From the NCBI GenBank assembly GCA_023846275.1, contig CM043869.1, positions 32,370,737 through 32,434,736 of the forward strand: a stretch of 64,000 bases of DNA. The letters run 5' to 3'. A program made the translations under genes and the position numbers. Source of the stretch: Vanilla planifolia (lineage: Eukaryota; Streptophyta; Magnoliopsida; Asparagales; Orchidaceae). Shown one piece after another: positions 13,401-28,400 of this stretch. Position 1 is the first letter of the stretch, and every line of letters starts with the position of its first letter. Below the pieces are notes generated by a model. It ran no database searches. It saw only the letters and a program-made list of their open reading frames with translations, and was not told where the DNA came from.

Positions 13401-16400
13401 AGATCTGCATAAATCAAAAGAATAGAAAAGATATTAGCTTTCTTGTCTGCACGGAAGGGTATATTTTTATACTATGAACAAATATGCCTTGTGGGAATGG
13501 TAGGATACACCGATATCTAATATATGCAAACAAAAGAAACACAGTAGCACGAGTCAGGATCATCATTGTGAAGAATGATATAGTACCAAATTTATAAGAA
13601 AAGCTTGCAAGATTGAATATTAACTTAAAATCAAGCGACTCCTTCAGCAATATAAAGAAATACAAAGGAGACATATTAACTCCTTCGCCACATTTGCTAC
13701 GTCCATTTTATTGAAAAAAGCCGATGAAACATCAATCGCCTAGTACAAAAAATGTGATCCTTCTTTTCCTCAAATAAGGATATTAGTCATATGTCAAGAC
13801 GTGTAAGGATTTGCAGGAGACAGCATAGAATACATTGCTCAGTTTTCGTCTTGTGTATTTATGGTCAAAACAGTGAAGAAATAAAATGGTGTAATTGAAA
13901 TAAGTCACCAGAAGAATAATCATGGGAAATGATTGTCGTGTGACTATAAAGCCATAAGGCTTAGCTATAGCTCATCATATTAAACAGAATTTCCATCGTT
14001 ACTAGCCATACCAGCAGCTCATTTGTTGATAAACCTTTATCATGTTCATCATGGGAAGATTCTACGTTCCCTTCCAAAATAAACGACAGAAGCCTGAGAA
14101 TAATCTTCCATCTTCTAAGAAAATTTAATTATACAAGTAGCTCTAGTGGTAGCATCAAAGTGGTCATCTGTGGAATAGACTAGACAAAATAGCTAAGCAA
14201 TTTATTACAAATTTTATGCGACAACCAGTCCTAAACCTATGCCGGACGAGTGTATAGCCCTTAATGACACCTAAACAACTTGCTCAAGCCACAAAACTGT
14301 TCCGCCACAATGAACACTCTGTGTCTCATGCAGTTTAAATAGTCAAACAACAGGCCATGAAAAATTACTATTTTTTTAGTCCAACATGCCATCTTTTGTA
14401 GTCTCAGCACAACGGGGTGTAACCAGTTTATTTTAGCTAATGTAAAATGAAAATCCTAGCATGGGGCATTTCATAGCCCTAGAATAGTTTCCATGTGTTA
14501 AACAATCAAAGAAAAACTTTCCATCATAGTAACACACAATGATAGTGCCTGAAGCAATTGTCACCTTGCTGTTGTAAATCAGGGTTTTTGTAGTAACATA
14601 GATGAAAAGCATTATCAAATTAAGTATAAGTGCAAATATTGTCTAGAGAACTACCATGTAGGAACATGTATAATTAACCAAGATTTATCTGAAATTCGAC
14701 AATTCACATATACATATTCATGTGAAACCACATTTATAATTTTAAAATTAATCTAGATTTCAGTTTTGATTTTGTTTTATTTTGATTTTACCAAAATATT
14801 GTGTTTAAGCTTTTTGTTCTTCTTTTGATTCTATTTTACGTGAAGATATTTGCAAATTTCTTAAATTTATAAGTTAACTAATGATGATTGTAATCTTTAC
14901 TTTGCACATTTAAGAAGTTTCGTAGCATTCATGACAATCTATAAGAAGGACACATCTGATAAATACCACAAGGTAAAATGATACAATAACTTAAACATCA
15001 CAAAAAAAAGCAGAACACATCCAAAAAAAATTAAAGAGTTCAACAAAAACAAAGGATGAAGGCATACCTTCATAAAAAGTTCTCAATAAAACAAAAATAA
15101 AAAAATATAAATGAAATGGAGTAAATGATACAAAACTTCAAAACCTAGATGCTCTTTAAGCAGAAGTCAACAAACAGAGACCAAATGCAAGTTTCAAATT
15201 GTAACAAAATTTAAATTGCTTGATGTGACAAAGAAATATTGACCAAATGGAGAAACCAAAGAAAAGGGCATCTATAAGGCCAAAAGAAAGATAGGAAACA
15301 GAAGAAAGGAAAAAATAAAATCCTAAACTACCCTAATGGAAGCATATTTATTGTGGATAAAAAGCAATTTTGTGCAATGTTTTTTTAACTTATTATGAGA
15401 TGGGATTTCTTTCTTCCACGTAGCATCTAAACCTAGACCGGTAGAATATCATCAGAACAATCTGCTAAAATGATTCTAGAATAGAAATGTAACTTTTAGA
15501 GGGAAGACCACTTAGACGCCTTGGTTTTTCTGAACTTGAAATGCATATCTTTGATTTAGCATTGCATTTAAAAATCTTACAACAAACTTTTAACATATTC
15601 ATAGCTGCAACTTTTCTTCTCCATTGTTTCTTATTCTTTCTTCTTTTCTATTCCTATCCTGCATCCATTATTTCTTTCTCACTACGATAGAAAGTTAACA
15701 CAAGCAAAAAACTGAAAACAAGAACAACATCAAATCATCTCCATCCTCTTTGCAGTTCCCTCCTATCACCTGTGTTCTTACCATTTTTCTGGTTCTGTTC
15801 ACATCAGGTAGTAGATGTTCTTTATTTCTTGTGAAAGAACAATCTGATGAGCTACTTCCTCGGTTTTCATGCTTTACTTTTTATGTGTGGACATCTCCTG
15901 TCAGTCTTTTAGTTTCCTTCTTCGATAATCTAGACGAAAAACCTAGAAATGCTTGAAAAAAAAGCTTTAAAATACGTTAAGAAACCTTTTAAGGAGAAAT
16001 GCACCAGAAAATGAAAGAAGACATTAGGTTTTTTTTTTTTTTTTTCCAAATTCTCCTTGTTGTTGAATGTGAGGCACTAATGAATTGTTATTCTAGGAAA
16101 CCTGCAATGAATCATAGAAGGAGAATAATTTTTTGTGGAAGACTTGTCTCGAATCAAATGGTAAGCTTTTACAATGTTACCTAATTGAACTTGAAATCTC
16201 TTGATTAATTTTGAATAGTAATTCATGTGAGGAATGTGGTAAATTAAAGACAGATCTTTAAATGGTTTGGCTTTAAACAGCGAGTTTATGACTACCCTCA
16301 ATCATAAAAGATCAGACTTAAAAATCAAAATGTCTTTCACAAAACAGATGACAAAACTCTCACAAAAATCCAAAGGGATCACATTAGTTCAAAACTCTTA

Positions 16401-19400
16401 TAATCAAAAGTCCAAAAAGAGTTGACAAACATTGGCCCAAAAAAGCCACCCAAAAGAGTCTATAATAATTAGACCAAATGAGCCTATAGCAAGCGTAGCC
16501 CAAAAAAGCTTTACAACTTACAATGGAGATAAAACAAGAACCAAAACAAATGTAAAAGCTCAAATAATAGATACCCATGATCACAGAGTTAATCTTTTAT
16601 GGCTCTTCTAAAAAGTGTCTTAAAAAATGATAGAATGATATATCGATTTGCATGATGCAATTGTACTTCAATAAAAGAAGCTTTGCAATCTTTTAAGCAC
16701 TTACACCTTTTCTTTTAAATCAAAGAATTTTGCCAAGTGGAATAGATCAAGTTATTCAATATGCTTCATCACTTGATTGGATTTAATAATGTGTGTGTGT
16801 ATATAGCAAAGGGTTAACATAGTACTTAGACAATGCCATTATGACCATTTAAACTTAAAGTAGAATTAATTTTGAGAGATCTGAAAAAATTGGTGAACAT
16901 TATAGACTGTTGGTAAATATATTAGATAGTGTAATCACATCAAGCCTGAACATCCCAATACTAAAAATGTTCTATTAGATTGTCTAATTATCTATCTTGA
17001 TAACCATCAAGCAGTTATTTGGATGATCCAATTGCTGTTCGATAAAATTAGTAATTTAAGTCCATTTTCAACATAAAGTTTGTCCTGCCATCGGACAATC
17101 CGATGCTTGTCCCAAAGAATTCTAGTTGTGATAGCTTGTACTATTAGCTGATTTGAATCTCATTAGACCATCCATCGAATGGTTCGATGCTTGTCCGACA
17201 TAGAACCAATTTCATAACTTAAATTACGTAAAAGATTGGATCGACCATTTGACACTTGTCAAAAGCCTATTGAATGGACTATCAGATAGCTTGACACTCA
17301 TTCAAAAAGAGACCCTTTCAAACTTGACAATGATTAGATGGTCCAATGATAGTTCGATAGGAATCTAAGATATGAAATCTTTGATTAAATAATGGTTTGG
17401 TCGTGTATAAAAGCATTTTGCAAAGCATAAGACTCATTTACCATTTTGTAGAAAGCTTAATAACAATCTTTTAGTGAGATCAAGTTTTGCATTTTGTAGA
17501 AACCTAATGAAAGCTTTTGAGTGAGTTTATATGAAATGCAATTTCATGTGAGTACACACTCATAAACTCATAGCATCAATCTTAGTATCTCTTAAGATCA
17601 AATCATATGTTCCAGTCTATAAAAAATAAAGAAAACGACTTAAGGAATACATTCGATTAACACTTTCCTTGAACGGCTAGCAATTAAGCTCAAACTCTAT
17701 ACATCCGAATGACAGATCCAAACTTCACCGATCAGCCCTTGAGTTTTAGATCATGGCTTTAAGTCTTGATACTCCATATAAGCATAGTCAAAACTCTAAA
17801 ATATCATTGAACAATAAAAGGTAAAATTATAAAAGATATGGTTTTTTAGCATCAAAGAACCTCATAGAGTAAAAAATTTCCCCCAATACACATGAGTCCA
17901 TAAGGCCAACACTTTCTTCACATATATCAATCTTAGTTCCTCCAAATCATTTCTCAAGTTTGGCCCATCCCATTACTTCTTCCAAAATAAACCTCTAGAC
18001 TTTCTCAATAATAAAATTCAAATCCACTTTAACAAACCATTCCAATGGCTATTTAGAAAAATGGAGAAACGATGAATACTTAAACCTAGTTGTGATGATT
18101 AATGCAAGACACAACTTTAATAAGCTCTATAATCAAGAGATGGGTCATGGAAGCAAAACAATAATATAGTAGATTAGTAATCACCTAAAACTATTCACTT
18201 CTATTACAACCTCTCCAACCTGTTAACTAGGAGTGAGTTTGGCATAATTGTTAATAAAAATTAAACAAATTAAAAAAAAATTATGTTTTAAAAATATTGT
18301 TGTTATGTGTTATTGAAAGTTGTGTTTTTGATAAGAGGTTGTTAAAAAGTACTTATTTTGAATAATTCAAACAAGTTTTCTTTGACTTTTTTATTAGAAA
18401 ATTAGAAATTAAATTAAAAAATAATAACTATTTTGTGACAATAAATTTTTTTAAACTATTAAAATAATACAATGGAAGGATGTTAATGACTCTCACATTA
18501 ACAAATAAGTAGAATTCATCAAGCTATTTAGAATGGTTGAAAATAAACAATTTTCCAATAAAGCAATTTGGTACCAAACTAACACAAGTGTAGCATAAAT
18601 TCTATTGCAATGAATTAGTTTCTAAATTTCACTAATAATTTTGTTTGAATACACAAGGTGCACTTTTCTTGCTAAGATATCATGTCTAATTAATTTTTGT
18701 TTTGTATTGCGGCATTCCGTGTTCCTTGTTATAAGAATATTCAGCCACTTTCTCAACAAGAAATTTGTATCATTTTCATAAACTTTTAGTTGATCATGAA
18801 ATTAGAAAACTTTGGAGTCTTGTGTTACATTCTTGAGTCATATCACATTATAAACATTAATTTAAGATTGCACGTACACAGATAATATCTTAACCTTATA
18901 AAGTAACATTGACAATAGCATAATGTCGCAATAAATAATTACCATATCATTAACCATATCTCAAAAGTCCTGCACTCATTGAACCTTTCAATTATAAGTC
19001 ATCTTAAGCCTTAAATGATTTTTCATGTAAAACTTATTAGAAGTTACTTACTAAACTTTGAGGTTAATTTGGACCTATTTAATTGTATCTATAATTGGAA
19101 TTATTGGTTCAATATTGACTTTAAAAGAATGTCATATTTCAAGCTAAAGATAATATCTATAAAATCATGTTTTATGAGCAAAAAATCAAATTGATCACAA
19201 TGTATTCAAATAAAAAATAGTCATTCAATTCAAATCAAAATAATCAATTTCCATTTTAGAACCTATCAATGTATAAAAGGATAATTTTTTTCAAAATTTT
19301 TCTCCAAGTATAGTTGCCAAATTCTTTGACTAAAATCACAAAGTGCATCATACTAGAGACGTTCAGTACAATGGACCTAAATCTGCTGAATACATTTCAG

Positions 19401-22400
19401 AAATCTTTACTTGCATCGATTAAAAACTCGGAAAGTGTTTGAAACTGAATTATATACCCTCTTACATGAGGCATGTGTTGAAAAATAAGAACTATATTGA
19501 ATTAAAGAATATTCCAATTGCCTCTTCCTATTGGTGTGCTTCCATAAAAACTTGGCCAATTTGTGATGAACCCAACCATGCGAGCGAATCCTCAATAATA
19601 TATGAAGATTTCCACCATCCTTTCCCATGCTATGACGATTCATGCAACTATGGCCAAGGTTAGGATTTAAACTCATGTCATGCTTTCACATGGCATACTT
19701 TCTTAAGGTGGCTTGCAAGAACTCCTAGTAACTAACACATAAAGCTTGTGTTATTCAAGAGTACTGGTTTTTCTGCTACTCCATGTGTTCTTTCTTATTT
19801 AATATTTGAATGGAGAACAGTAGATGGAAGTTACTAAAACCGAGGTTTTATTGATGATGCACAGAATAGAAATACTTATCTCCATCATTTCCTTGTCTTA
19901 CACCAAATTTTCACTGATTTAGTCATGCTATTTTGAGAAAAAAACATTGCATATAATGGAAAAGAACCCGTGTTTGGAAATATAGGGAAATGAAAAGGAG
20001 TAAATCACAGAAAATTTCCTAATGTTTGATCTAATTTTCAAATAGATCTTAAAAGTTTTGTGAAAGCTACAAGTAAATCCATTTCCATCTTAATGCCACC
20101 ACAAATCAATTTAATTGTTGAAAGCCCCTTAGAGTTAAAATTACAACTAGGTTTTCTATTTCACATCCAAGTTCTCTAACTCCCTATAACAATGTTTTCT
20201 AGTGCTTGTTGTTAATCAAATTTGTGCTAATTATTTTTCATTGACAATGAAATAAGGAGACATAAGATAGAGCTATATGACAAGCTGCATATACACCATT
20301 ATATTTTAATTAGGAAACAAGAAAATAAAACCTGATTTGAAGTTTTATCAATCACACTTTAGTCCACGTGAGAACATGGCAAGGGAAAGGGTTGTGCCTC
20401 GAGAGTAGAATGACCAGCCAAACTCAGAGGGCTTAATCTAATTTCAGGATAGAAACAGGCTAATTCCTTCTAACACATTCACCATTCTACTATTTTAACG
20501 TGTGACTAGCTATCAAATTCATGCATTTTTTTTTTATTGCATATTCTAGATTTCATATAAACTTATTTCACACAGTCTACTTACATGAATAGTTGGATGA
20601 CTAATACTCATTCAAAAAACTCTAAGTGGATGGAATTCTATGTATTGTTCTGTATTTAGAATAAGGTTAGTTTTACAGAAAAAAATTCAAATGAATCATG
20701 TATTTTATTTTAATTTTTTTCATATAAACTCTCATCAAAATTTTTGCTTATATCCATTTCCTGCATGATTAATCATTAAAAGGGTGATCAACAAATGTAC
20801 TTTCACTAAGCAAATAAAAATGATCGGCAAACATTAAGAATGATCCAAACACTATTTATCAGCATGTCATCACAAGTACTATCTCATTTGCCATGTAATA
20901 TTCTTTAATACCCCACTAGTTCCATCACGTGATATAATAAAGAAAGTATCCAGCAGTATCATTAGGTATTAAAGTACAATGAATGTTGGGTTCAATTCAT
21001 TGTTCTAACATTTTTCATGCTTCATCACCAATGAAGACGATGATGAAGATAAAAATTCAGCAGAAAATCTCAAGAGATAGATACCCACACATTTTGCAAT
21101 TTGTTGGGAAGTCACAAAATTAGTAGAATTGAAGATACAAACTTGTTTTGATGGTCGATGAACATTTACAAACCTGAAGCAGAGTGTCGAAACAAGTTTG
21201 GACGCCGTTGTTGAGCCAATGCATAAATAACAGCATCCTCCACCTTCAAAAACAGGTCAGCGGGAAAAGTTAACTTACAAAAAAGAAAATGCATAAGGCA
21301 CCAAGGTAATAAAAATTGAAAAAATGATTATGAACATTGTGCAGCAAATGCATAACCTCATTCACACAGTACAAAAAGACCACACATATAGGGCCAAGCT
21401 GATTGGTTAAGGCAGATTTATTTATGATTTTTGTTAGATCAGTTAACACAATGGGAAGATATACAGAATTAAATCATTTCTTATATTTGGAACCTAACTT
21501 AACAAACATAAAGACAAAATATGGGTAATACTGCCTACTGCGAAGTTTGCACCAACTTCTACAGGATCATTGATCATACATGATGACCTACTGTAGTCAT
21601 TAGTGCCCTCATCCAAGGAAGCTAACCTAAATCTCAAATCCAGCCCCAAGGGAACCTTCTCCTAAATAAGTCAAGTCTCCAAAAGTCACGTGAATTATGC
21701 TGCAAACTTAGAAAAAGATTCTGCTAGAGGCCAAAAGAACTTTGCACATGTTAACAGGTACAGTTGAACACTTTTACATTGATGATGGAAAGTGCTCAAG
21801 AGATCCAAATAATTGATTTGGAGCAACCGAATAGCCCAATTTGGAGCAACCAAATAGCTGATTTGAACCAACTGAATAGCCTAATTGCGCTTCTCAGGTG
21901 GACAGGCAACTGAGCTAGGTGTCTGCTTGGCTATGATTTCAAAGAGACAATCAGTCAAGAAGTGTTAGTCCACACATTGTGGGGGAGGCTTGAGCACCTC
22001 ACATGAGCAAAGAGAAAGCAGCTTAATGACCTAAAAAAAGGGGGGATTCAAAAACTCGTGGATAGAGTGGTTGGTGGGGGCATGCTAGAGACACTGCACG
22101 CATGCTCACCTATATGGGTCTATAACTCATAAGACCAAGAAAGAGAGGCAGGATAGACAATTATTGATGTACATCGAAATGAAACTGTCAATACTCCATT
22201 GGTAAATTATGGAAACAACTGAATGGCTGATTTGAAGCAACCAAATAGCCTAATTTAGAGCACCGAATAGCTGATTTGGAACAACCAAATACTTAATTTA
22301 GAACAACTGAGTGGCTGATTTAAAGTAACCAAACGGCCTGATTTGGAGGAGGTTATTAGAGCTAGGATCTATCCACTGTTGTTTAAAAAATAGAATTTAA

Positions 22401-25400
22401 AAGAGAGAGAGCGAGAGAGAGTACAACTAATAAATGCTGAATTGAGAATTACTCTTTCTAACAATCAAACTCTCTCTACTTTGGCTCCATTTCTCTCATT
22501 TCTAAAATTCTCTTGCAGCCCCTCCTACAGTTGTTCTACAGACTCCTTGAACATTTTCCTAAAGAAAAATTTTGAAAAAAAAAACTAGTATAGCCCTTAA
22601 CCATGGGATAAGAGTGGAAAAGAGCAGTGCACTGGATTGGAAAGCCATGCACTTAAGTCCCAGATTAACTTCTTGATTAACATTTAAAAACATAAATAGA
22701 ACAATTTTAAAGTAAATCTAAAATTTTCTATATTGATTCAATTATTGTAACCACTTGGTTCAATTGTTGCAACCAAAACCTATGCCCAGATGCAAGAGCC
22801 ATTCACCCAATCCTGTCCCGCCTACCACAAGATGCCCTCATAGGAATCAAGCAAAGCTAGGACTTATTTGGTGGAGCTGTTGCTACAAACAGATGGCCTC
22901 AATTACATTCTCAGATCATTCTCCATGGAACATGAGGTTTGAAACAGACTAATTTCCCAAGCTGCTTTTTGGCATGCATAGGTATCAAAAGTCCTAGTTG
23001 GTGGGAGAACCAATTGTAATCTAGGGTTACTCTAATCTTCGATGCAATGTGGGAGAAAATCCCATCATGCTATTAATTAAATAAATATATCATTTCTCCT
23101 TTATCATAAAGGAATAAAACTTATAGTTGCCTCTAAAACTTAGCATATAGTTTTAATTTAAAAAAAAAACAGATTTTGCAATACTGATTAGAAAGTAGCT
23201 TGCAAGATTGACAATGTGACAAAGCGTTAAGAAGTATAGGTGCACTCGTTTTTATAACATTACAAGAAACAGAAATTTGGTAGAAAAGAAAAAGAAGATA
23301 AGAATATGTGCAACATCAAGATAAGTAACAATCAATTAAAGAATTTCACATGCAGCACAACTGTAACGAAATTCCAGAACTCAATGTTCGATTGAGCCTT
23401 ATAATAACATAAGAGATCTAAATGTAACCAACATCAATTAGAATTTCGGTTGAAAGAATCAAGATAAACAGACGAGCATCATGAACATAAGTCACAAGTA
23501 ACACAAGAACTTCAAGTGCAGTACAACTATAATCAAAATACAGAACAACGCAATGGTAGGTTGAGCACTACAAATGTTGTCCCCTAAATAAGATGACTAC
23601 CACTATGCTACACAAGTTAAAGGGAAGAAGACATGTAAATATTGATAATCAATTTAATAAGCATGTCATTACAAAAGAATAATAGATAGGTTCCCTAAGT
23701 AGTATTTAACACCCTAGGATAGACTTGATATTAAATACACCATAGATCCTACACATAACAAAAAGCACAACTTTAAGTGACTGACCAAAGAAGGCATATT
23801 CTACGGTATGACCAACAAAAACATATAATACAGTCCATTGAAGTGAGATATACATATGCCTAATGTAATGTAGAACAATACCACAAATGAATTGGTGCAG
23901 GGTAACAAAAGTGAAAACCCAACATAAGCTTTGTATAAATGATAAACAGCACATAAGCCTAATATGCCCTCTAGTTGCACAGCAATTGCAAGGACATTAA
24001 ATTTCTAAAATAGGCATTAAAATCTTGTAAGATTATCTATTATCTTCCATCACTAGCAACTATAGAATGTTTTCAGACTTTCTAATTTTGTTTTGGCTCC
24101 AATATTTTCATAACTCGTGAAGATCAACTTAAGAAGCACGAGAGATGATGAATTGCAAACAATAGAAGCCTCCACATTTGATTGGAGTTTGGACTTGCAT
24201 TTCAAACCGCAGTGATAACGGTAGGCCAGTTATGTGTATAGGGATTCCTCGAGGGAAATAGAGCTTGTAAATGATTGACTAGTCGAGGTGTCATTTTACC
24301 ATCAATGCCTTTGATTGGCGAACGAAATAAATAAAATGTTAGGGAAAAAATAAGGGCAAATTAAAGATTTTGCTTGCGATGTAAAGTCGTTCCATCTATA
24401 AGGACTTGCGACATACCGGTAAAATGTGAGACGAAAACTTAAGGAACTTAGTTGCAATAATCAACAAAGTAAAGGAGACTATCATAATTTACCATCATAT
24501 AAATTTTCATTATGTAATAAGTAATTATTAGCCACTGGGGCTGATTTTTAAGAGAGGATAAGGAGAAGATTACATAAATATGAGCTAAAGTCAAGTAAAA
24601 GATAGAATAATATTTTAGGTGACACTTTATAAACAAAGTGAATTTTAAGAGAACTGATTTAGCTTGGACAAACAAATGGTTCATTTGTTGTTGACATAAG
24701 ATAAAGAAATGAGATGATTAAAATTCTCTATTTCTTTAAACTCAAAAGTACTAAAAATGCATCAAATGACTTCCATATTTTCTTCTTTTTAAAATGCAAA
24801 ATAATATCTTTCTGAAAAACTCTTTTTTAAAATATCTTTTAAAAACTCATTTTCAACTACAATCATTGACACTGAATTGATCCTAAGCTCACCTTGAAGT
24901 ATTTGAAACTAAAGTGTAGTTTTGAATAAAATGGTAAGTTAAAAGTTGCAAGAATCATAAGGTTAATCACAAGGGAAGCACAAGTTAGATGAAAAGATCT
25001 TACCAAAAATTGAAAACTATATCACTACTAAAAAAAGCTCAGATTTCTTGCACAAACATCATTGGTAAGTTTTATCAAAAGTAATGTTATTCAACTTGGT
25101 TTGAACGCCGTAATGAAATAAAATTTAAAAGCAACCTTAGATATAATAGCACTATGGGATAGATCATTAAAGTTAATGATCTTCAATTGCAAACCCCAAA
25201 TAAGGATCAATATAAAATATTTTTTGAACATTTTGAGCATATTACTTACTGATTAACAATGGAAATATGTCACCAAATTATCACAAAAGGAACACTACAA
25301 TTCCAAAAGAATGAATGATCCTTGAAAAAAACAAAAATAACCAAAGATACCCAAGATCATAGATGCTAAACCAATATGCCAATGAGAGAGCAGCCAATGT

Positions 25401-28400
25401 ATTGAGAGGAAGTGCAACACCATCTCTCCTTATTCTTCATGGTTGGTGGAGTCATAATCTACCATCAGAAGAGAGATGCCCTCTGCATAATCTGTGGTAA
25501 GAATGCTTACAAACCTATTCAAAGACTAGGTAATGCTGAAATTCTCTGAAAGTTTTTGGTGGTGGATGAATGTATGGGGTGCTGGGTTGGCTGAAGTAGC
25601 TATGGATAGAACAATAACATCAGGTCTATTAATAGGATTATACTTGACCACAGAAAAAGTAGCAACTACTAAGTATCCAAGTGGATAAACAGGAGACAAC
25701 TAGCGGGTTTGTTCATCAAACCAGTGGATTGATTTGGTCAGGAGTCACCCACTGGTTGTACCACTTCCTATATGTTTGATAAAAAGAAAAATGTTTCTTT
25801 TAATAATTGAATCACTTGAGAATCAATTTTGTTGCCCACTATGAAACCCTGTAAGGTAATCATCTTTACTTGCCATGGTAGGATAGAGAATAGAGTTATG
25901 AGATAATGAATCACCATTTTGGCATGAATTGAATCTCCATGGGGTGTAGATGATATTGTCTTCATATTGAATCAAAATGTTCCCTAGGAAAGCCATAAGT
26001 GGTGCATCATATTCAACACAAAATCTGACAAATGTGAGTCAAGCATTGATGGAAGTAAATGATCCATCATGATTGGTTTGTTGAAGAAGTTTGCAAGCTT
26101 TGAAAGTAATTTAACATTCCTAAATTGGAGAAGTAAGCCTGGGAGTTTGATCCAAAGTGGAATGATATCAAACATGTCACTCTCTAAGATCATGTCTACC
26201 ACCCAACTTTAGAGGGTCATTCCACCCATAATCCTAAACCTACTTGAAACACATTCATTAGGTCTTTCTTGCATAAAATTTGAGCAAGGAAAATTTGTGA
26301 TGTAAGGCAAAAACTTCCAAGATGCTAGATTCCAATGATTGTTTGTTGCTTTAACAAGTGGGCTTCAACTAATGCCATTCTTGGCAAGAAAGAAATTCCA
26401 TTAGAATTCCCCCTCGAAACTCCTTGTAGGAAAAGGCCCACGTGGATTGGGCATAAGTTATGTTCAAGGTATTGAGAGGAGTTTGAGTTCTAAGTGAACA
26501 AAGCTCTCTAGTATATAAATAAATGCAAAGTCTAAGTCACATCAAGAGAAGTTCCCAAGCAAAAGGTGTGGGGGGTGTTCAAGGGGATGATAAGGACCAT
26601 CCATTGGCAGTTGGAGATGGGCAATGCTATCCATGGGATGAATAGGGATAAGTCATTTACCATTTAATTATGGTCCCAGTGAACCCCCATATTAGTACAA
26701 CTATACATAGCAAAATTGATCATGTAGTCATCCATAACGTGATACTTTGATAAGTGTTTGTATTGAAATCATCAATATTCAAATCGATGATCGGACCATC
26801 CAAATTATACCCAGGCATAAAAAGACTCTCCATGGTTTGTCTAGCTATCACAAATATTAACAAAAGAAGCAGTAGTTGCTCCCACTTGACTCCAAGGAAG
26901 CTGGTAGCCATGCACCGAAGTCATTCAGGTTCGCAACCACAGAAGCAAGAAATGTTGCATAATTAGTAGAATAGAACTCCTTGCCAAGGAGAATGCATGG
27001 TACAGACATGACAGTTCTTGCAACCAAATTGAAGAGAAGAAAGAGACAAATGATGCCCATGTCAATCGAAGGCCCCAAACATATTGGAGTGAAGGCAAGT
27101 TGATGTCTATCCCATAGGATACCTCTCCCTCTTTTAAGCATATCATGAAATAACAAAGTTAAGGTTGCCAAGTGGTGCCTCAACCAAGGAAGCCCTATTA
27201 ACAACTTGCAATAGCAAGCCATGAGAATGGAAATATAGAGATGAAGGATAGATAAACCTGGCTACAAGATTGGTGTATGATAATTACTTCCCATAGATGG
27301 TGGAAATAAGGATATGGAAAGATAAGGAATTGGTGCACTATAGCTAGCACATCTTCCTTAAGCATGTTAATGCTAGTTGCCAACAAAAGAAAGGAGAGAA
27401 GGAAAACAAAGAGAGGATAATAGGAGAAACAAGAAGAAGCACCCTTGTGGGGAAGGAGCTCATTGTTTATAGTGGCCAACAAAAGGAGATTCACAAATGA
27501 ACAAAAATAGAGGATGCGAGTTTTGTAAATACTTTATTTCCTCTTCTCCTCTTATATGTTTAATAAACACATACAACTTGTTTGAATGAATTCCCAATGA
27601 CATCTAATTAATGAGACTCAATTAAAGTCATGTTATGTTTCAAATTAGCCTTATTAGCATAATGAACTACCATGCACTCCACATTCATTGTAAAACCTAA
27701 ATATCGTTAGAATTTATGGCCTTTATAAATAAATTGAATCATTGGCGTTCAAAATCAAAAAAGGATAGTTGTGAGGACACCAGTCAAGATTTCCAACCCC
27801 AAGAGTCAAAAGATATGTGCCACCACTTTTTAATTATTAAGATATCTATTTTTCATATGTAGAGTCCAATTAGAACATAAAATTACTCTCTAGGATTAAA
27901 GTTCACTATGAAAACACAAAAGGACCCAAAAATAGCCCATTGGGCCCTATTTTGCCAGCTCCATCACTCGGCGCCTAGATCACGTTGGGCCAAATCAGTT
28001 CCTCGAATAGGCCTTCAAGGATCAATCCAAATCACGGGTTCGCACAACCTGCGATCTATCCACCACGCAGCATCGACTCGCTAATGGAATTTACGATACA
28101 CCAACTCGATACTAACCTGCGACGCCGTGCCAACCCACCAACTTGCTTCACGACACTCTAACCCATGATTGCTCTGATGCTGCAACGACCAACCAATCCG
28201 CTTTTGCGACATGTTAACTCACATCACTGCTGAAGCTGTGCCAACCCACTAGCCCGATCAATAACACGTTGACCCGTGACCCACCAACGTTGCGTCAGCC
28301 CACCAACCCGATCCATGACACGCAACATCAAATTCGACCATGATATACGACGTCAAATTCAACCCGCAACACTATTGATGGCATGTGGATCCGCCAACCT

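Noticed and set aside
18230..18420. Possible hAT-type MITE (GAGTGAGTTTGGCAT start)
   Set aside because: Only one end resembles such elements; no matching inverted terminus or 8-bp target duplication was found.
19407..19676. Overlapping open frames on both strands near 19.5 kb
   Set aside because: No recognisable domain on either strand, no splice or codon evidence, inside intron 13.
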